Of a stretch of DNA of 64,000 nt, positions 30,319-39,719 are shown piece by piece. The DNA is taken from contig NZ_VKKH01000009.1 in assembly GCF_007197995.1 (NCBI RefSeq), positions 372,001 to 436,000 of the forward strand, written 5' to 3'. The position numbers and the translations under genes were made by a program. Origin of the DNA: Aliiglaciecola sp. M165. Its GTDB lineage: Bacteria; Pseudomonadota; Gammaproteobacteria; Enterobacterales; Alteromonadaceae. Numbering within the stretch: the first letter of the stretch is position 1; every line of letters starts with the position of its first letter. The notes beneath the pieces are model-generated. The model had not been told where the DNA came from. It ran no database searches and saw nothing but the letters and a program-made list of their open reading frames with translations.

Positions 30319-30930
30319 ATGACACGCAAACGCAGTGCTCAAATCAACCTAAACAGAATGCGTAAGCATTTTGTCCCTAAACCACTTGCCATAGGTGTGA
30401 CATCAGTATTTTTAGCTGCTTGTGCAGATGACAGGCAGGATGCCGTGATTTATAAGGATGCGCTCGAGTGTACGAATGCCAACCCTGAACACGCACAAAC
30501 CTGTGAAACCGCCTATGCTCAGGCGCTTGAAGAAGCGCAACGTACTGGTCCGAAATATAACGGCCGAAACGACTGTGAAAGCGATTTTGGTGCAAATCAA
30601 TGTTACGCCGTTCAACAAAACTCAGGTTCTTTTTTCATGCCCCTTATGGCTGGATATATGATTGGCAATTTACTCTCGCCTAGTCGCTATTATTATCAAC
30701 CTATGTTCACGTCTTACTCACCCTACTCTTCCTATCGGTACCGATGGTTAACTGCAGACGGTTACGATTACGGGGATTTGCGTAAACGCCGTTATAAAGT
30801 CAGGCCTGATGCGTTTAAAGCTAAGCCTACGGTTTCTCGCACGATCAAGCGTGGCGGCTTTGGCTCTTCTGTTAGGGCTAAATCGAGCTGGGGCAGTCGA
30901 AGTGGCTCAAAAGGCGGCTGGGGCGGATAA
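30319..30930 (+). CDS. yjfM: DUF1190 family lipoprotein (YjfM-like)
   Basis: A 203-residue protein with an N-terminal signal whose hydrophobic core ends in a FLAAC lipobox, near residue 34. It carries the DUF1190 pattern of early paired cysteines (DALECTNANPEHAQTCETAY), a tyrosine/proline/serine-rich centre and a basic, glycine/serine-rich tail. Probably an envelope lipoprotein of unknown function. An AGGAGG site precedes the start. Confidence 0.82.
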   Translation: MTRKRSAQINLNRMRKHFVPKPLAIGVTSVFLAACADDRQDAVIYKDALECTNANPEHAQTCETAYAQALEEAQRTGPKYNGRNDCESDFGANQCYAVQQNSGSFFMPLMAGYMIGNLLSPSRYYYQPMFTSYSPYSSYRYRWLTADGYDYGDLRKRRYKVRPDAFKAKPTVSRTIKRGGFGSSVRAKSSWGSRSGSKGGWGG

Positions 30931-30962
30931 CACACTGAAAAAAATGACCTTTTGAGCATAAT

Positions 30963-32129
30963 ATGTTTCGATTACCTAGCCAGCCCAGAGCAAACTGGCA
31001 ACAAAAAGCTCAATCGTTTGGTTTTCATTTTCATACCATGTATGGAGAGCCCTATTGGGACGAATCGGCTTACTACCAGTTCACCCTGAAGCAAATTGAG
31101 CGGGACCTGGAAGATCCGACAGAAGAAATCCATCAAATGTGTCTTGAGGTAGTTGAGCAAGTTGTGCGAGATGAAGCCTTGATGGCTCGCTTCCAAATCC
31201 CAGAAACATTTTGGCAACCCATTGCGGATTCCTGGAACATTCGCGCTCCGTCATTATATTCAAGACTAGATTTTGCTTATGATGGCAGTGGACACGCAAA
31301 GTTATACGAAAACAATGCTGACACCCCTACCAGCCTTTACGAATCGGGGTTTTGGCAATGGCTTTGGTTGCAAGACAAAGTAGATAGCAATCAATTAGCG
31401 CGTAACGCCGATCAATTTAACTCACTGCAAGAAAAGCTAATCAATCAGTTTGCACAGATCGCGCAATTTTATAAAAGTGACGTTTTTCACTTTGCTTGCT
31501 GCCAGGATACCGTTGAAGATCGTGGCACAGTTCAATATTTACAAGACTGTGCGGCAGAAGCTGGATTAGATGTTCCATTTGTTTTTATTGAACAAATAGG
31601 TATTGATGAAACGGGCCGTTTTACCGATCATCAAGACCTACAAATCGATACGCTATTCAAACTATACCCCTGGGAATTTATGCAGCGTGAGGAGTTTGGA
31701 GAGTACATTATAGAATCCGAAACAAATTGGATTGAGCCACTTTGGAAAAGCGTGTTGTCTAACAAGGCGCTGATGCCAATGTTATGGAAAACATTTAAAG
31801 GACATCCAAATTTGCTGCCTGCATTCTTCGAAGACGAAAAACATCACTGTGACAGCGCCAAGGTGGTCAAAAAACCTATTTTTTCACGAGAGGGGGCGAA
31901 TGTTTCCATTTTGCAGGACGGCAAAATTGCCCAATCAGCAGACGGGCCCTACGGAGAAGAAGGATTTATTTACCAAGCGTTTCATCCGCTGCCTCAATTT
32001 GACAAAAACTATACTTTGATTGGCTCCTGGTTGGTCAACGACAAACCGGCGGGCATCTCGGTAAGAGAAGATTCGTCGTTAATAACACAAGACATGTCGC
32101 GCTACTTACCGCACATCATTTTAGGTTAA
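30963..32129 (+). CDS. yjfC: Glutathionylspermidine synthase family ATP-grasp protein (YjfC-like)
   Basis: A 388-residue ATP-grasp ligase related to the synthetase half of glutathionylspermidine synthase. The family makes amide bonds between a carboxylate and an amine. Visible blocks include RLDFAYDGSGHAKLYENNADTP (around residues 100-120), with the acidic metal-binding pattern, and KKPIFSREGANVSI near residue 302. The amidase half of E. coli Gsp is absent. The substrate of this subfamily is not established. It closes the yjf-type operon. Confidence 0.87.
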   Translation: MFRLPSQPRANWQQKAQSFGFHFHTMYGEPYWDESAYYQFTLKQIERDLEDPTEEIHQMCLEVVEQVVRDEALMARFQIPETFWQPIADSWNIRAPSLYSRLDFAYDGSGHAKLYENNADTPTSLYESGFWQWLWLQDKVDSNQLARNADQFNSLQEKLINQFAQIAQFYKSDVFHFACCQDTVEDRGTVQYLQDCAAEAGLDVPFVFIEQIGIDETGRFTDHQDLQIDTLFKLYPWEFMQREEFGEYIIESETNWIEPLWKSVLSNKALMPMLWKTFKGHPNLLPAFFEDEKHHCDSAKVVKKPIFSREGANVSILQDGKIAQSADGPYGEEGFIYQAFHPLPQFDKNYTLIGSWLVNDKPAGISVREDSSLITQDMSRYLPHIILG

Positions 32130-32136
32130 TGAAAAA

Positions 32137-32685
32137 ATGACACGGACCTTTTTCTTGCAACTTAAATGGGTGTTTTGGTTTTTGCTCCTGTTTATCTGCG
32201 TAGAGGTGATCAATATATTTGTCGCCAGAGGGTTAAATAATTTTGGCATTTACCCACGAGAAATTTTCGGCTTACGGGGTATTTTGTTTGCACCGTTTTT
32301 GCACGGAAATGTCATGCATTTTGCGTCGAACATCGTCACCTTAGGCGTGTTTTCTCTGTTAGTTTTACAATACGGATTTTCGCGCTTTATATCGGTTAGC
32401 CTGTTAATAGTTGTAATGTCGGGTCTGTTAGTTTGGGGACTTGCTAGAGAAGCTATGCATGTAGGGGCCAGTGGATTAATTTACGGATACCTGGGATTTT
32501 TATTACTGGGCGGTATACTTTCCAAGCAAATCAAACTGATTGTCATCGCATTGGTGGTTAGTATTTTTTATGGTGGACTCATTTTTGGCGTATTGCCCAC
32601 CCGAGGCTTTGTTTCCTGGGAGTCTCATTTATTTGGGTTTGTCGCCGGATTAGTGGCTGCAAAACTATGGGCTAAGCCTCGTTAA
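32137..32685 (+). CDS. Rhomboid family intramembrane serine protease
   Basis: A 182-residue polytopic protein with six hydrophobic segments. Rhomboid hallmarks are visible: HFASN (61-65) in the second segment, catalytic Ser112 in GASGLIYG, and catalytic His164 in WESHLFGF. The Ser-His dyad is therefore complete. The motif after the serine differs from the GxSGxxHG pattern of rhombosortases, so this is probably a general rhomboid and not the processor of the GlyGly-CTERM-like tail at 16.4 kb. It starts seven bases after yjfC. Confidence 0.88.
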   Translation: MTRTFFLQLKWVFWFLLLFICVEVINIFVARGLNNFGIYPREIFGLRGILFAPFLHGNVMHFASNIVTLGVFSLLVLQYGFSRFISVSLLIVVMSGLLVWGLAREAMHVGASGLIYGYLGFLLLGGILSKQIKLIVIALVVSIFYGGLIFGVLPTRGFVSWESHLFGFVAGLVAAKLWAKPR

Positions 32686-32771
32686 ACAATGAAATCAAAA
32701 ATAGCACAACAAATAGTGGTCAGCGTTGAATTCAGATATACTTTAACGACACATCGAGAAACAGTAGTAAC

Positions 32772-33506
32772 ATGACAAACGATAGCAATTCAGACACAAC
32801 TGCGACTGCGCCAAAACGAAACCAGCAAAATGGGGGTTTCCTCGGCAATTTGGCGTTTAACATTGTCATTCCGGTGCTGATCCTGACAAATTTAAGTGGT
32901 GAAGATTCTCTTGGCCCAGCTTGGAGTGTTGTCTGTGCATTGGCCTTTCCAATCGGATTTGGATTGTGGGATCTAAAGAAGTCTGGAAAAGTAAACGGAT
33001 TTTCAGTGTTAGGCATCGTCAGCGTTTTTCTGACTGGCGGAATAACCTTATTAAAATTACCGGCAGAATATATCGCGATTAAAGAGGCTGCTATCCCCGG
33101 GATCTTGGGTATTGCTGTATTGGTTTCGCAGTACACGAATCGTTCTTTGGTCAAGATCTTAATTCTAAACGAAAACGTAATAAACTGGCCTGCATTAAAT
33201 GCTGCGCTTGAACAAAAAGACAATGTTTCAAAATTCGCGCAAAAGGTTACCGTTAGCTCTTATATTGTCGCGGCATCCTTTTTCTTGTCCTCGGTGCTCA
33301 ACTATGTTCTTGCCAAAGTGATATTGGTAAGTGAGCCAGGCACAACTGCCTACACAGAAGAGCTTGGGAGAATGACAGCGCTGAGTTATCCGGTCATTAT
33401 GGTGCCTAGTATGATCATGCTGTTCGCGGCATTGGCGTACATATTTGTTCAAATGAAAAAGCTCACGGGAGAAGATTTTTCTTCTTTCCTATTAGAGGAC
33501 GGCTGA
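32772..33506 (+). CDS. VC0807-type multi-pass membrane protein
   Basis: A 244-residue membrane protein with a hydrophilic N-terminus (about 1-25) and five to six hydrophobic segments. It resembles the VC0807 family (for example AFNIVIPVLILT, FPIGFGLWDLKKS and a late YPVIMVPSMIMLFAALAYIF). The family has no assigned function. It starts 86 bases after the rhomboid gene and stands apart from the ABC transporter that follows. Confidence 0.7.
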   Translation: MTNDSNSDTTATAPKRNQQNGGFLGNLAFNIVIPVLILTNLSGEDSLGPAWSVVCALAFPIGFGLWDLKKSGKVNGFSVLGIVSVFLTGGITLLKLPAEYIAIKEAAIPGILGIAVLVSQYTNRSLVKILILNENVINWPALNAALEQKDNVSKFAQKVTVSSYIVAASFFLSSVLNYVLAKVILVSEPGTTAYTEELGRMTALSYPVIMVPSMIMLFAALAYIFVQMKKLTGEDFSSFLLEDG

Positions 33507-33543
33507 ACTCTAGATCTCTTCAGCCTTGATCTAAGAAAGGCGA

Positions 33544-34221
33544 ATGATGATAGCTCTGCAAAATGTGTGTAAATCTTTTCAAGACGGTGATGTTAAGCAC
33601 GCTGTTATAAAAGATTTAAGTCTGTCTTTTCCACAACAATCTTCCATTTCTATCACGGGCGCATCTGGCTCTGGTAAATCGACCTTATTGCATTTGCTGG
33701 CAGCATTAGATACCCCCGACAGCGGTTCCATTATTGTTGACGATCTGAAAATAACCGAGTTATCGACCAAACAAGCAGATGAATACCGCAAACACTATCT
33801 GGGCTTTGTCTTTCAACGATTCAACTTAATTGATTGCCTGTCAGTTTGGGACAACTTGTGTTTTTCAGCGCGCTTAACAAAAAGGTTTGACGAAGATTAC
33901 ATCGATTCACTCGTTCAAAGATTAGGCATTGAGGATTTGAAGCATAAATTGCCACAAACACTCTCAGGTGGTGAACAACAACGTGTTGCCATTGCTAGAG
34001 CATTAGCACATAAACCTAAGCTTATATTGGCCGACGAACCTACCGGAAATTTAGACGACAAAAACAGTGAAAATGTGGTGCAACTGCTTTTTGAACTATG
34101 TGAAACATTGCAAACGACATTGATACTCGTAACTCACAGCCAACCTATCGCAAGCTCAGCAAAACTGCATTACTGTCTAAGGGACGGTCAATTGCACCCT
34201 CAATCGCGAGACACAGGATGA
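33544..34221 (+). CDS. ABC transporter ATP-binding protein (LolD/MacB type)
   Basis: A 225-residue ATPase of the type VII (MacB/LolD) ABC family. It has Walker [10 protein letters not shown] (39-47), a Q-loop [11 protein letters not shown], signature [15 protein letters not shown] near residue 140 and Walker [14 protein letters not shown]. Its stop overlaps the start of the FtsX-like permease by four bases, so they form one transporter. With the downstream AttH-like lipocalin this resembles AttEFGH-type systems. Confidence 0.9.
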   Translation: MMIALQNVCKSFQDGDVKHAVIKDLSLSFPQQSSISITGASGSGKSTLLHLLAALDTPDSGSIIVDDLKITELSTKQADEYRKHYLGFVFQRFNLIDCLSVWDNLCFSARLTKRFDEDYIDSLVQRLGIEDLKHKLPQTLSGGEQQRVAIARALAHKPKLILADEPTGNLDDKNSENVVQLLFELCETLQTTLILVTHSQPIASSAKLHYCLRDGQLHPQSRDTG

Positions 34222-36680
34222 AACTGGACGCGATTTGGCAAACCTTAACGGTCATTTTTAAAGGGTACAAGTTGTATCCATTTAGAGTGTTTTTAGTGGC
34301 CTTGGCCTTAGTGTGTGCTTGCGCAGGCTTAACATCGGTATACGTGCTAAACGAAACCGCTAAAACAAGCTACGCTAATCAATCCCAACCACTGTTAAAT
34401 GGTGTTGGCCGGGCAATTATCGCCAAAAATGGCGAACAAATCAGCGTTGAAGACTATGCAGCATTGCGCCGGGCTGGCGCCAACAATCTAGTTGCTGTTG
34501 CACAAAACAGATTGGAACACAGTTCAGATCAAATAATTGAGGTACTTGGGCTAGACCTGTATGCAATGATGAGTCTAACCAGCCTCTTGTCGGAACCAGA
34601 CACGCAACAAATTTCACAGTTAAGCTTTAATAACTCATCAAGATACTTCATTCACCCCGACCACCTCGCAACGCTAACGCGAGAAGGTGTTGTAAAAAAC
34701 AACGAACTCATTATCGACAAAGACGGCTCTTTTCCATTTAGCTTTTCGCTTACGCCCTACGCTGGAACTGGCATGGGGAATCAGTTGATTGGTGATATAG
34801 AGACGGTATTTGATGATTTTCCATTGTCGACCATTTCTTATTTACTCGTGATTGGGGAGATGAGAATTAAAGAGGATGCTTTGCCAGAACATTTGTTTGT
34901 CAGAGAGCTAAACACAGGAATAAACGCTGAAGAATTGACCGAGAGCTTCCATCTCAATCTACTGGCGATGGGGCTACTCATGTTTGTTGTCTGTGTTTTT
35001 GTCATGATGAATGCACTTCATTTGATGATGATGAAACGGATCATCAATTTCAAAATCTTGCGTCAACTGGGGATCTCGCGCCTCACAATAATTTATGCCT
35101 GTTTAATAGAACTTATTGGTATCGCACTCATTGCAAGTTTTTTCGGCACTTTGTTGGGGCTGGAATTATCATCTTTGTTGTCGCCAGCGGTTAATCAAAC
35201 ACTTCAAGGCCTCTACGGGGTTTACGTTGGACATTCAAATATCTCGTTATTACAACTATTTGTGAACGCGTTGGCCGCATGTTTAATTGGTGGGTTGGTG
35301 GCGATAATCTTACCGCTGAGATTACTCAATCAGCGTATGGCAATCGCTGTAACTGATTCACCTAGCGTGCCTTCCAATTATCTTTGGCTAGGTGGCAGTT
35401 TGGTATGTCTTGGATTGACAGGGCTGCTGCTGTGGTTGTCTGATGGTTTGGTTAGTGCTTTTATCATGCTTGCTTGCTTATTATTTGCTGGTTGCTTTAG
35501 CCTGCTCTATTTGCTGCCAATTCTGATTAATTGGGTGTCCAACATTACACCGGTACAATACCCTTTATTAAAATGGAGTAATTCTGATGCGCTGAGAATA
35601 TCCAGAAAAAGTAGCATCGCCTTTTGTGCATTCTTTTTAGCGGTTGCCGCCAATATTGGTATGAACCTGATGGTGAATAGCTTTAGAGTTGCCACTGAAT
35701 CTTGGATCACACAGCGGCTCAACGCAGAAGCTTATATATACACTAATCAAACCGATGACGTTATCAGTTGGCTGCATGCTAACTACCCACAGATTGACAT
35801 TAATGTTCGTCAAGCGGAGCAAGGAAAATTTCACCAACAAAGTCTACAGATTCGATCTTATCCGCAAGATTCCGCAGACCAACTTGCGATGCAATTCGAC
35901 AAAGCAAGTCAACAAGTTTGGCAATTATTCGCACAAGGTAAAGGGATTTTGATTAGCCAACAACTTGCCTTTGCCAATAATCTTTCCTTGGGTCAGTCGA
36001 TCCAAATTGAACGCCACAGCGGACATAAGGTTAACTATATTATCGCTGGGATCTATTTAGATTATGGGAACACACAGCCTCAAGTCTTGTTGCCCGAAGA
36101 TGCATTTGAGAAGAGTAGGCAAGGTAGAAAGATCCTGTCACTAAATAAAGTGCCAGGTTCGTCAGCGTCAATCTCTGCACTAGTTTCAGATTTCCCGACA
36201 ACATTCGAACAAACACAAATCATCATCACTGAGGATTTGCTCAAATTATCCATGCAAACCTTCGACAAAACCTTTGTTATCACCAATGGTTTAAACTTTA
36301 TCACGCTATTTGTCGCCGGTTTTTCATTGGCGACGTCGATCTTGGTCATAGATATCGACAATCGTCCGCAAAGAGCACTACTGCGAAGCATGGGGGTCTC
36401 AAGCTTGGCGCTATTTAAACTGAGCTTGGTACAACTGACTTTATTGAGCATGTTCATTATGGTAATTGCTGCACCCTTTGGATTCTTTTTAAGTTGGTTG
36501 CTAATCAACGTAGTCAATTTGCAAGCTTTTTATTGGATCTACCCACTTATTGTGGATCCGCTAAAACTCAGTATCGTGTTTGTAATGAGTTTGGCCGTTT
36601 TATTGGCAACAACAGCGATCCCTGCAGCCATTAATGCCAAACGTCGGCCAATCGAGGACTTGTTATGCCTAAACGACTGA
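34218..36680 (+). CDS. FtsX-like ABC transporter permease
   Basis: An 820-residue permease of the FtsX/MacB type. One membrane helix near residue 20 is followed by a periplasmic domain (about 40-235) and a first FtsX membrane bundle with three or four helices (about 240-390). Further helices at about 392-440 and 470-490, a second periplasmic region, and a C-terminal FtsX bundle (about 690-815) complete it. These transporters usually move lipids, lipoproteins or signals mechanically across the envelope. It overlaps the ATPase upstream and the lipocalin-domain gene downstream (16 bases). Confidence 0.87.
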   Translation: MKLDAIWQTLTVIFKGYKLYPFRVFLVALALVCACAGLTSVYVLNETAKTSYANQSQPLLNGVGRAIIAKNGEQISVEDYAALRRAGANNLVAVAQNRLEHSSDQIIEVLGLDLYAMMSLTSLLSEPDTQQISQLSFNNSSRYFIHPDHLATLTREGVVKNNELIIDKDGSFPFSFSLTPYAGTGMGNQLIGDIETVFDDFPLSTISYLLVIGEMRIKEDALPEHLFVRELNTGINAEELTESFHLNLLAMGLLMFVVCVFVMMNALHLMMMKRIINFKILRQLGISRLTIIYACLIELIGIALIASFFGTLLGLELSSLLSPAVNQTLQGLYGVYVGHSNISLLQLFVNALAACLIGGLVAIILPLRLLNQRMAIAVTDSPSVPSNYLWLGGSLVCLGLTGLLLWLSDGLVSAFIMLACLLFAGCFSLLYLLPILINWVSNITPVQYPLLKWSNSDALRISRKSSIAFCAFFLAVAANIGMNLMVNSFRVATESWITQRLNAEAYIYTNQTDDVISWLHANYPQIDINVRQAEQGKFHQQSLQIRSYPQDSADQLAMQFDKASQQVWQLFAQGKGILISQQLAFANNLSLGQSIQIERHSGHKVNYIIAGIYLDYGNTQPQVLLPEDAFEKSRQGRKILSLNKVPGSSASISALVSDFPTTFEQTQIIITEDLLKLSMQTFDKTFVITNGLNFITLFVAGFSLATSILVIDIDNRPQRALLRSMGVSSLALFKLSLVQLTLLSMFIMVIAAPFGFFLSWLLINVVNLQAFYWIYPLIVDPLKLSIVFVMSLAVLLATTAIPAAINAKRRPIEDLLCLND

Positions 36681-37771
36681 TCATCGTATTAGCCGCTTTG
36701 CTGCTGTCACCGGTATTTGTGTGGGTGTATCAATGGTTGCAAGTCGACAAAGTGACTGAGACAGCGACAGGTTTGTACGGCGGCATTTTCGATGACGTGA
36801 ATGCTGGCCAGCAAGTTGTCCGTGGTACGCCTATTATTCTTCCTGAGGACCATTTAAGTCACAACAATTTTGCTGTTGAATGGTGGTACCTGACGGCAAA
36901 TTTATTTGACCAAGCGGGTAATCAATACCCATTGCAATGGACCCTGTTTCGTTTTAGTGATTTTCGCCCAAAGAGCCGCTGGAGTAATGGTCAGCAATTC
37001 ATGGGGCACGGAAAAATCAGTAATGCGCAAAACACCTGGTTTGAAGAACGTTTTGCTCGAGGCGCAGTAGGAAATGCAGGCGTTAAACTCAATCCTTCTG
37101 GACAATTCTCCGCCTTTATCGATGACTGGCTATGGCTATCAGACACAGAGGATTTGTTTCCAGCAACGCTTAGCTTTTCCGTAGACAATCTTGTCAAAGC
37201 GAAACTTCGACTTAATACAAACATGTCTTATGTGAGTCATGGTGATAAAGGCTACAGCGCAAAGTTTAGCGATGACAGCCACGCCTCGATGTATTACAGC
37301 CAACCTTTTATTAACTTGGCAGGAACTATCACGCTGGCTGACAAAGAAATCAACGTATCAGGGGAAGGCTGGTTTGATCACGAGTGGAGCTCTCGGCTTA
37401 GTGACCAAAATACCTTGGGGTGGGATTGGTTTTCATTGCATCTAGATGATGGACAAAAGCTCATGCTATATAACGTTCGCCATCGCACGCTAGCAGATTC
37501 TTGGTTTGGGAGTTTAATTTCGGCACAAGGGATTAAAACCAGTCTAACAGCCGCTGATATTTTCGCAAAACCAACAAGTTTCACGCCTATTGAGGGTCAG
37601 AGTCTGCCTTTAAATTGGCAGTTAACCATTCCTGATCATCAAATTAATTTGAGCGTTTCAATGTTCAAACCCGATCAAATGAATATTGGGAGATTTTCCT
37701 ATTATGAAGGCGCAGTGAATATAAAAGGCAGTCATACGGGGGTGGGGTTTATTGAATTAACTGGCTATTAA
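36665..37771 (+). CDS. AttH/CrtC-like lipocalin-domain protein
   Basis: A 368-residue protein with an N-terminal signal anchor (about 4-25) and two lipocalin-like beta barrels of the AttH/carotenoid 1,2-hydratase family. Diagnostic segments are NNFAVEWWYLTANL (about 61-74), a FEERFARGAVG stretch and GEGWFDHEWSSR with a conserved Asp-His pair near residue 240. The operon with an FtsX permease and ATPase suggests a periplasmic lipid- or hydrophobe-binding partner. Carotenoid hydratase activity is not implied, as no carotenoid genes are nearby. Confidence 0.8.
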   Translation: MPKRLIIVLAALLLSPVFVWVYQWLQVDKVTETATGLYGGIFDDVNAGQQVVRGTPIILPEDHLSHNNFAVEWWYLTANLFDQAGNQYPLQWTLFRFSDFRPKSRWSNGQQFMGHGKISNAQNTWFEERFARGAVGNAGVKLNPSGQFSAFIDDWLWLSDTEDLFPATLSFSVDNLVKAKLRLNTNMSYVSHGDKGYSAKFSDDSHASMYYSQPFINLAGTITLADKEINVSGEGWFDHEWSSRLSDQNTLGWDWFSLHLDDGQKLMLYNVRHRTLADSWFGSLISAQGIKTSLTAADIFAKPTSFTPIEGQSLPLNWQLTIPDHQINLSVSMFKPDQMNIGRFSYYEGAVNIKGSHTGVGFIELTGY

Positions 37772-37803
37772 AACCCCACCTTGGATCAGCTTTTCATCAC
37801 GCT

Positions 37804-39105
37804 TTAGTTTTTACCCATCAATTTGAATAAAACCTTGGGGATGTCAGTGTTGTCTATGTGACCTTCAAATTGCTCAGCACCTAGGCCTTTAGCAAAAACC
37901 TGTACGTCTATGCCGGTATGACCATCCGTTGTCCAACCTGTATTGGTTCGTAAATCCATCACTTGTTTCAATTTCAGGTAAATGTCTTTGTCGTCACCAA
38001 TTTTGGCTTGCGAAATGAGATGTTTTTCGTCTTTGCTAAGTGTAAACCCAAGCTTCTGCTCTGCCACATCAAATGGCTTATCATTTTTTGACATCAACTT
38101 CGAAATAGTTGGAAGAGAAGCGCTAAGATTCTTCAGAGGTTCAGGATCCCAGCGATATTCTGTTATCGCGGCTATCGTCAAACCACCTGTACTGTGATCG
38201 GCAGTACCCACCAATAAGGTATTTGGGGTATCGTCGACGTATTGTTCTAACCACTCTAGCGCCAATGCAAAATCATGCATCTCCGCCATTGCAGAGGCAA
38301 TATCATTAGCATGACCTGCCCAATCAATCTGGCTGCCTTCCACCAGCAAGAAATAGCCATTTTCATTTTCATTTTCAAGTTGTGCAACAGCCGCTTTAAC
38401 CATTTGCACCAAACGCTGTTTCTCGGGGGTGTCCAACGCCCAAGGCATTCCACTTTCAGCGAATAAGCCAATGGTTGGTTGATTGACGTTAAGTGATCCC
38501 AATTGATTGAGTGAGTCAATGTATTGATAACCACTTTGTTTAAACTGCTCAACAATATTGCGATCATCACGAACAAAGTAGTCAGTTCCACCGCCGAACA
38601 TCACATCTAATACAAATTCACCACCGACTTTCTGATCATAAAAAGCGTCAGCAATGGCATCGTAATTACGACGATACTCGTTATGTGCTGCAAATGAAGC
38701 AGGGGTGGCATGATTGATTTGTGAAGTCACAGCCACACCAGTTCGCATACCTTGGCTTTTAGCCCATTGCAGTACAGTCAATAAGGGTTGTTTATTTGCA
38801 TCAACGCCAATTGCACCGTTATACGATTTATGACCCGTCGACAACGCTGTAGCACTTGCAGCGGAATCGGTAATGTAGCCACTCACCCGCGCAGGGTAAG
38901 TGCTGGCCATACCCACAAACAATCTGTCAAAGACCGTATCGGCAATTTCGTCAGACGACTTATCATCAATGAAGTTGCGATATGCAGTGGTATATGCCGG
39001 TCCCATGCCATCGCCAACAAACATGATAATGTTACGTGGTTTTTGCTGTTCAGCCTGTGCGACAGACAAAAATAACGTAATGCACAGGAAACTAAATAAT
39101 TTCAT
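37804..39105 (-). CDS. phoA: Alkaline phosphatase
   Basis: A 433-residue periplasmic alkaline phosphatase of the PhoA superfamily. A signal peptide covers residues 1-18. The metal-binding GDGMG lies at 31-35 and the phosphorylated serine is Ser81 in TDSAASATALSTG. DWAGHAND and the late TADHSTGG/DGHTG motifs supply the remaining zinc ligands. The start at 39105 has a GGAG site five bases upstream; the longer frame would put 18 hydrophilic residues before the signal peptide. It is convergent with the lipocalin gene. Confidence 0.93.
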   Translation of the reverse strand: MKLFSFLCITLFLSVAQAEQQKPRNIIMFVGDGMGPAYTTAYRNFIDDKSSDEIADTVFDRLFVGMASTYPARVSGYITDSAASATALSTGHKSYNGAIGVDANKQPLLTVLQWAKSQGMRTGVAVTSQINHATPASFAAHNEYRRNYDAIADAFYDQKVGGEFVLDVMFGGGTDYFVRDDRNIVEQFKQSGYQYIDSLNQLGSLNVNQPTIGLFAESGMPWALDTPEKQRLVQMVKAAVAQLENENENGYFLLVEGSQIDWAGHANDIASAMAEMHDFALALEWLEQYVDDTPNTLLVGTADHSTGGLTIAAITEYRWDPEPLKNLSASLPTISKLMSKNDKPFDVAEQKLGFTLSKDEKHLISQAKIGDDKDIYLKLKQVMDLRTNTGWTTDGHTGIDVQVFAKGLGAEQFEGHIDNTDIPKVLFKLMGKN

Positions 39106-39195
39106 TAAAACTCCATCAAATGGATTAACCGTGGCAAATAATACGTTAAAAGCAGTCAAGAAGGACAGACTATTTACGTTAAATTTATTGTCTAA

Positions 39196-39429
39196 TTAAC
39201 CCCAATTCTGGATAAGAAATGTCGGAATAGGTTAGTTTTTAGAGCTTTATCAATGACATAGAAGCTATCGTAATTTTGATATTGGTTTTTTACAGGTAAG
39301 TGCCGTGATTTATTCCCTTATCAAGGCGAGAATTATGTTGTCTAGTCGCTCTAAACGCATAATGAACAACGAAGATAGGGGGATAAATAGCGGTGCTTAC
39401 AGGCGGTGCTTACCCGGGATTGGGGTTAA
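39196..39429. repeat. MITE-like element, copy 1 (234 bp)
   Basis: A 234-bp unit with imperfect terminal inverted repeats (18 of 21 matches) that begins TTAACCCCAAT and ends ATTGGGGTTAA. It holds no ORF of useful length. The second copy follows directly. The short length, terminal repeats and lack of coding capacity fit a non-autonomous miniature transposable element; the mobilising transposase is not in the window. It lies between phoA and cheV. Confidence 0.8.
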
Positions 39430-39663
39430 TTAACCCCAATTCTGGATAAGAAATGTCGGAATAGCTTAGTTTTTAAAGCTTTATCAATGACATAGAAGCT
39501 ATCGCAATTTTGATATTGGTTTTTTACAGGTAAGTGCCGTGATTTATTCCCTTATCAAGGCGAGAATTATGTTGTCTAGTCGCTCTAAACGCATAATGAA
39601 CAACGAGGATAGGGGGATAAATAGCGGTGCTTACAGGCGTTGCTTACCCGGGATTGGGGTTAA
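39430..39663. repeat. MITE-like element, copy 2 (234 bp)
   Basis: A directly abutting second copy, differing from copy 1 at about five positions (roughly 98% identity), with the same terminal repeats. The junction reads GGGGTTAATTAACCCC, so the copies are joined exactly end to end. After copy 2 the sequence TTAACCCCAA (39664-39673) appears once more before similarity stops. Together the two copies fill most of the 614-base gap between phoA and cheV. Confidence 0.82.
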
Positions 39664-39719
39664 TTAACCCCAACTCGGATTATTTAAGTGAATCAGAATC
39701 TGATTGCAGAATTGTGGCA

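Noticed and set aside
32137-32685. Rhomboid gene as the rhombosortase for the GlyGly-CTERM-like protein
   Set aside because: The serine motif GASGLIYG lacks the histidine usually found four residues on in rhombosortases, and the gene is 14 kb away in a different context.
38256-38591. 111-aa ORF inside phoA on the same strand
   Set aside because: It is a shifted-frame shadow of the alkaline phosphatase coding sequence with no own ribosome binding site.
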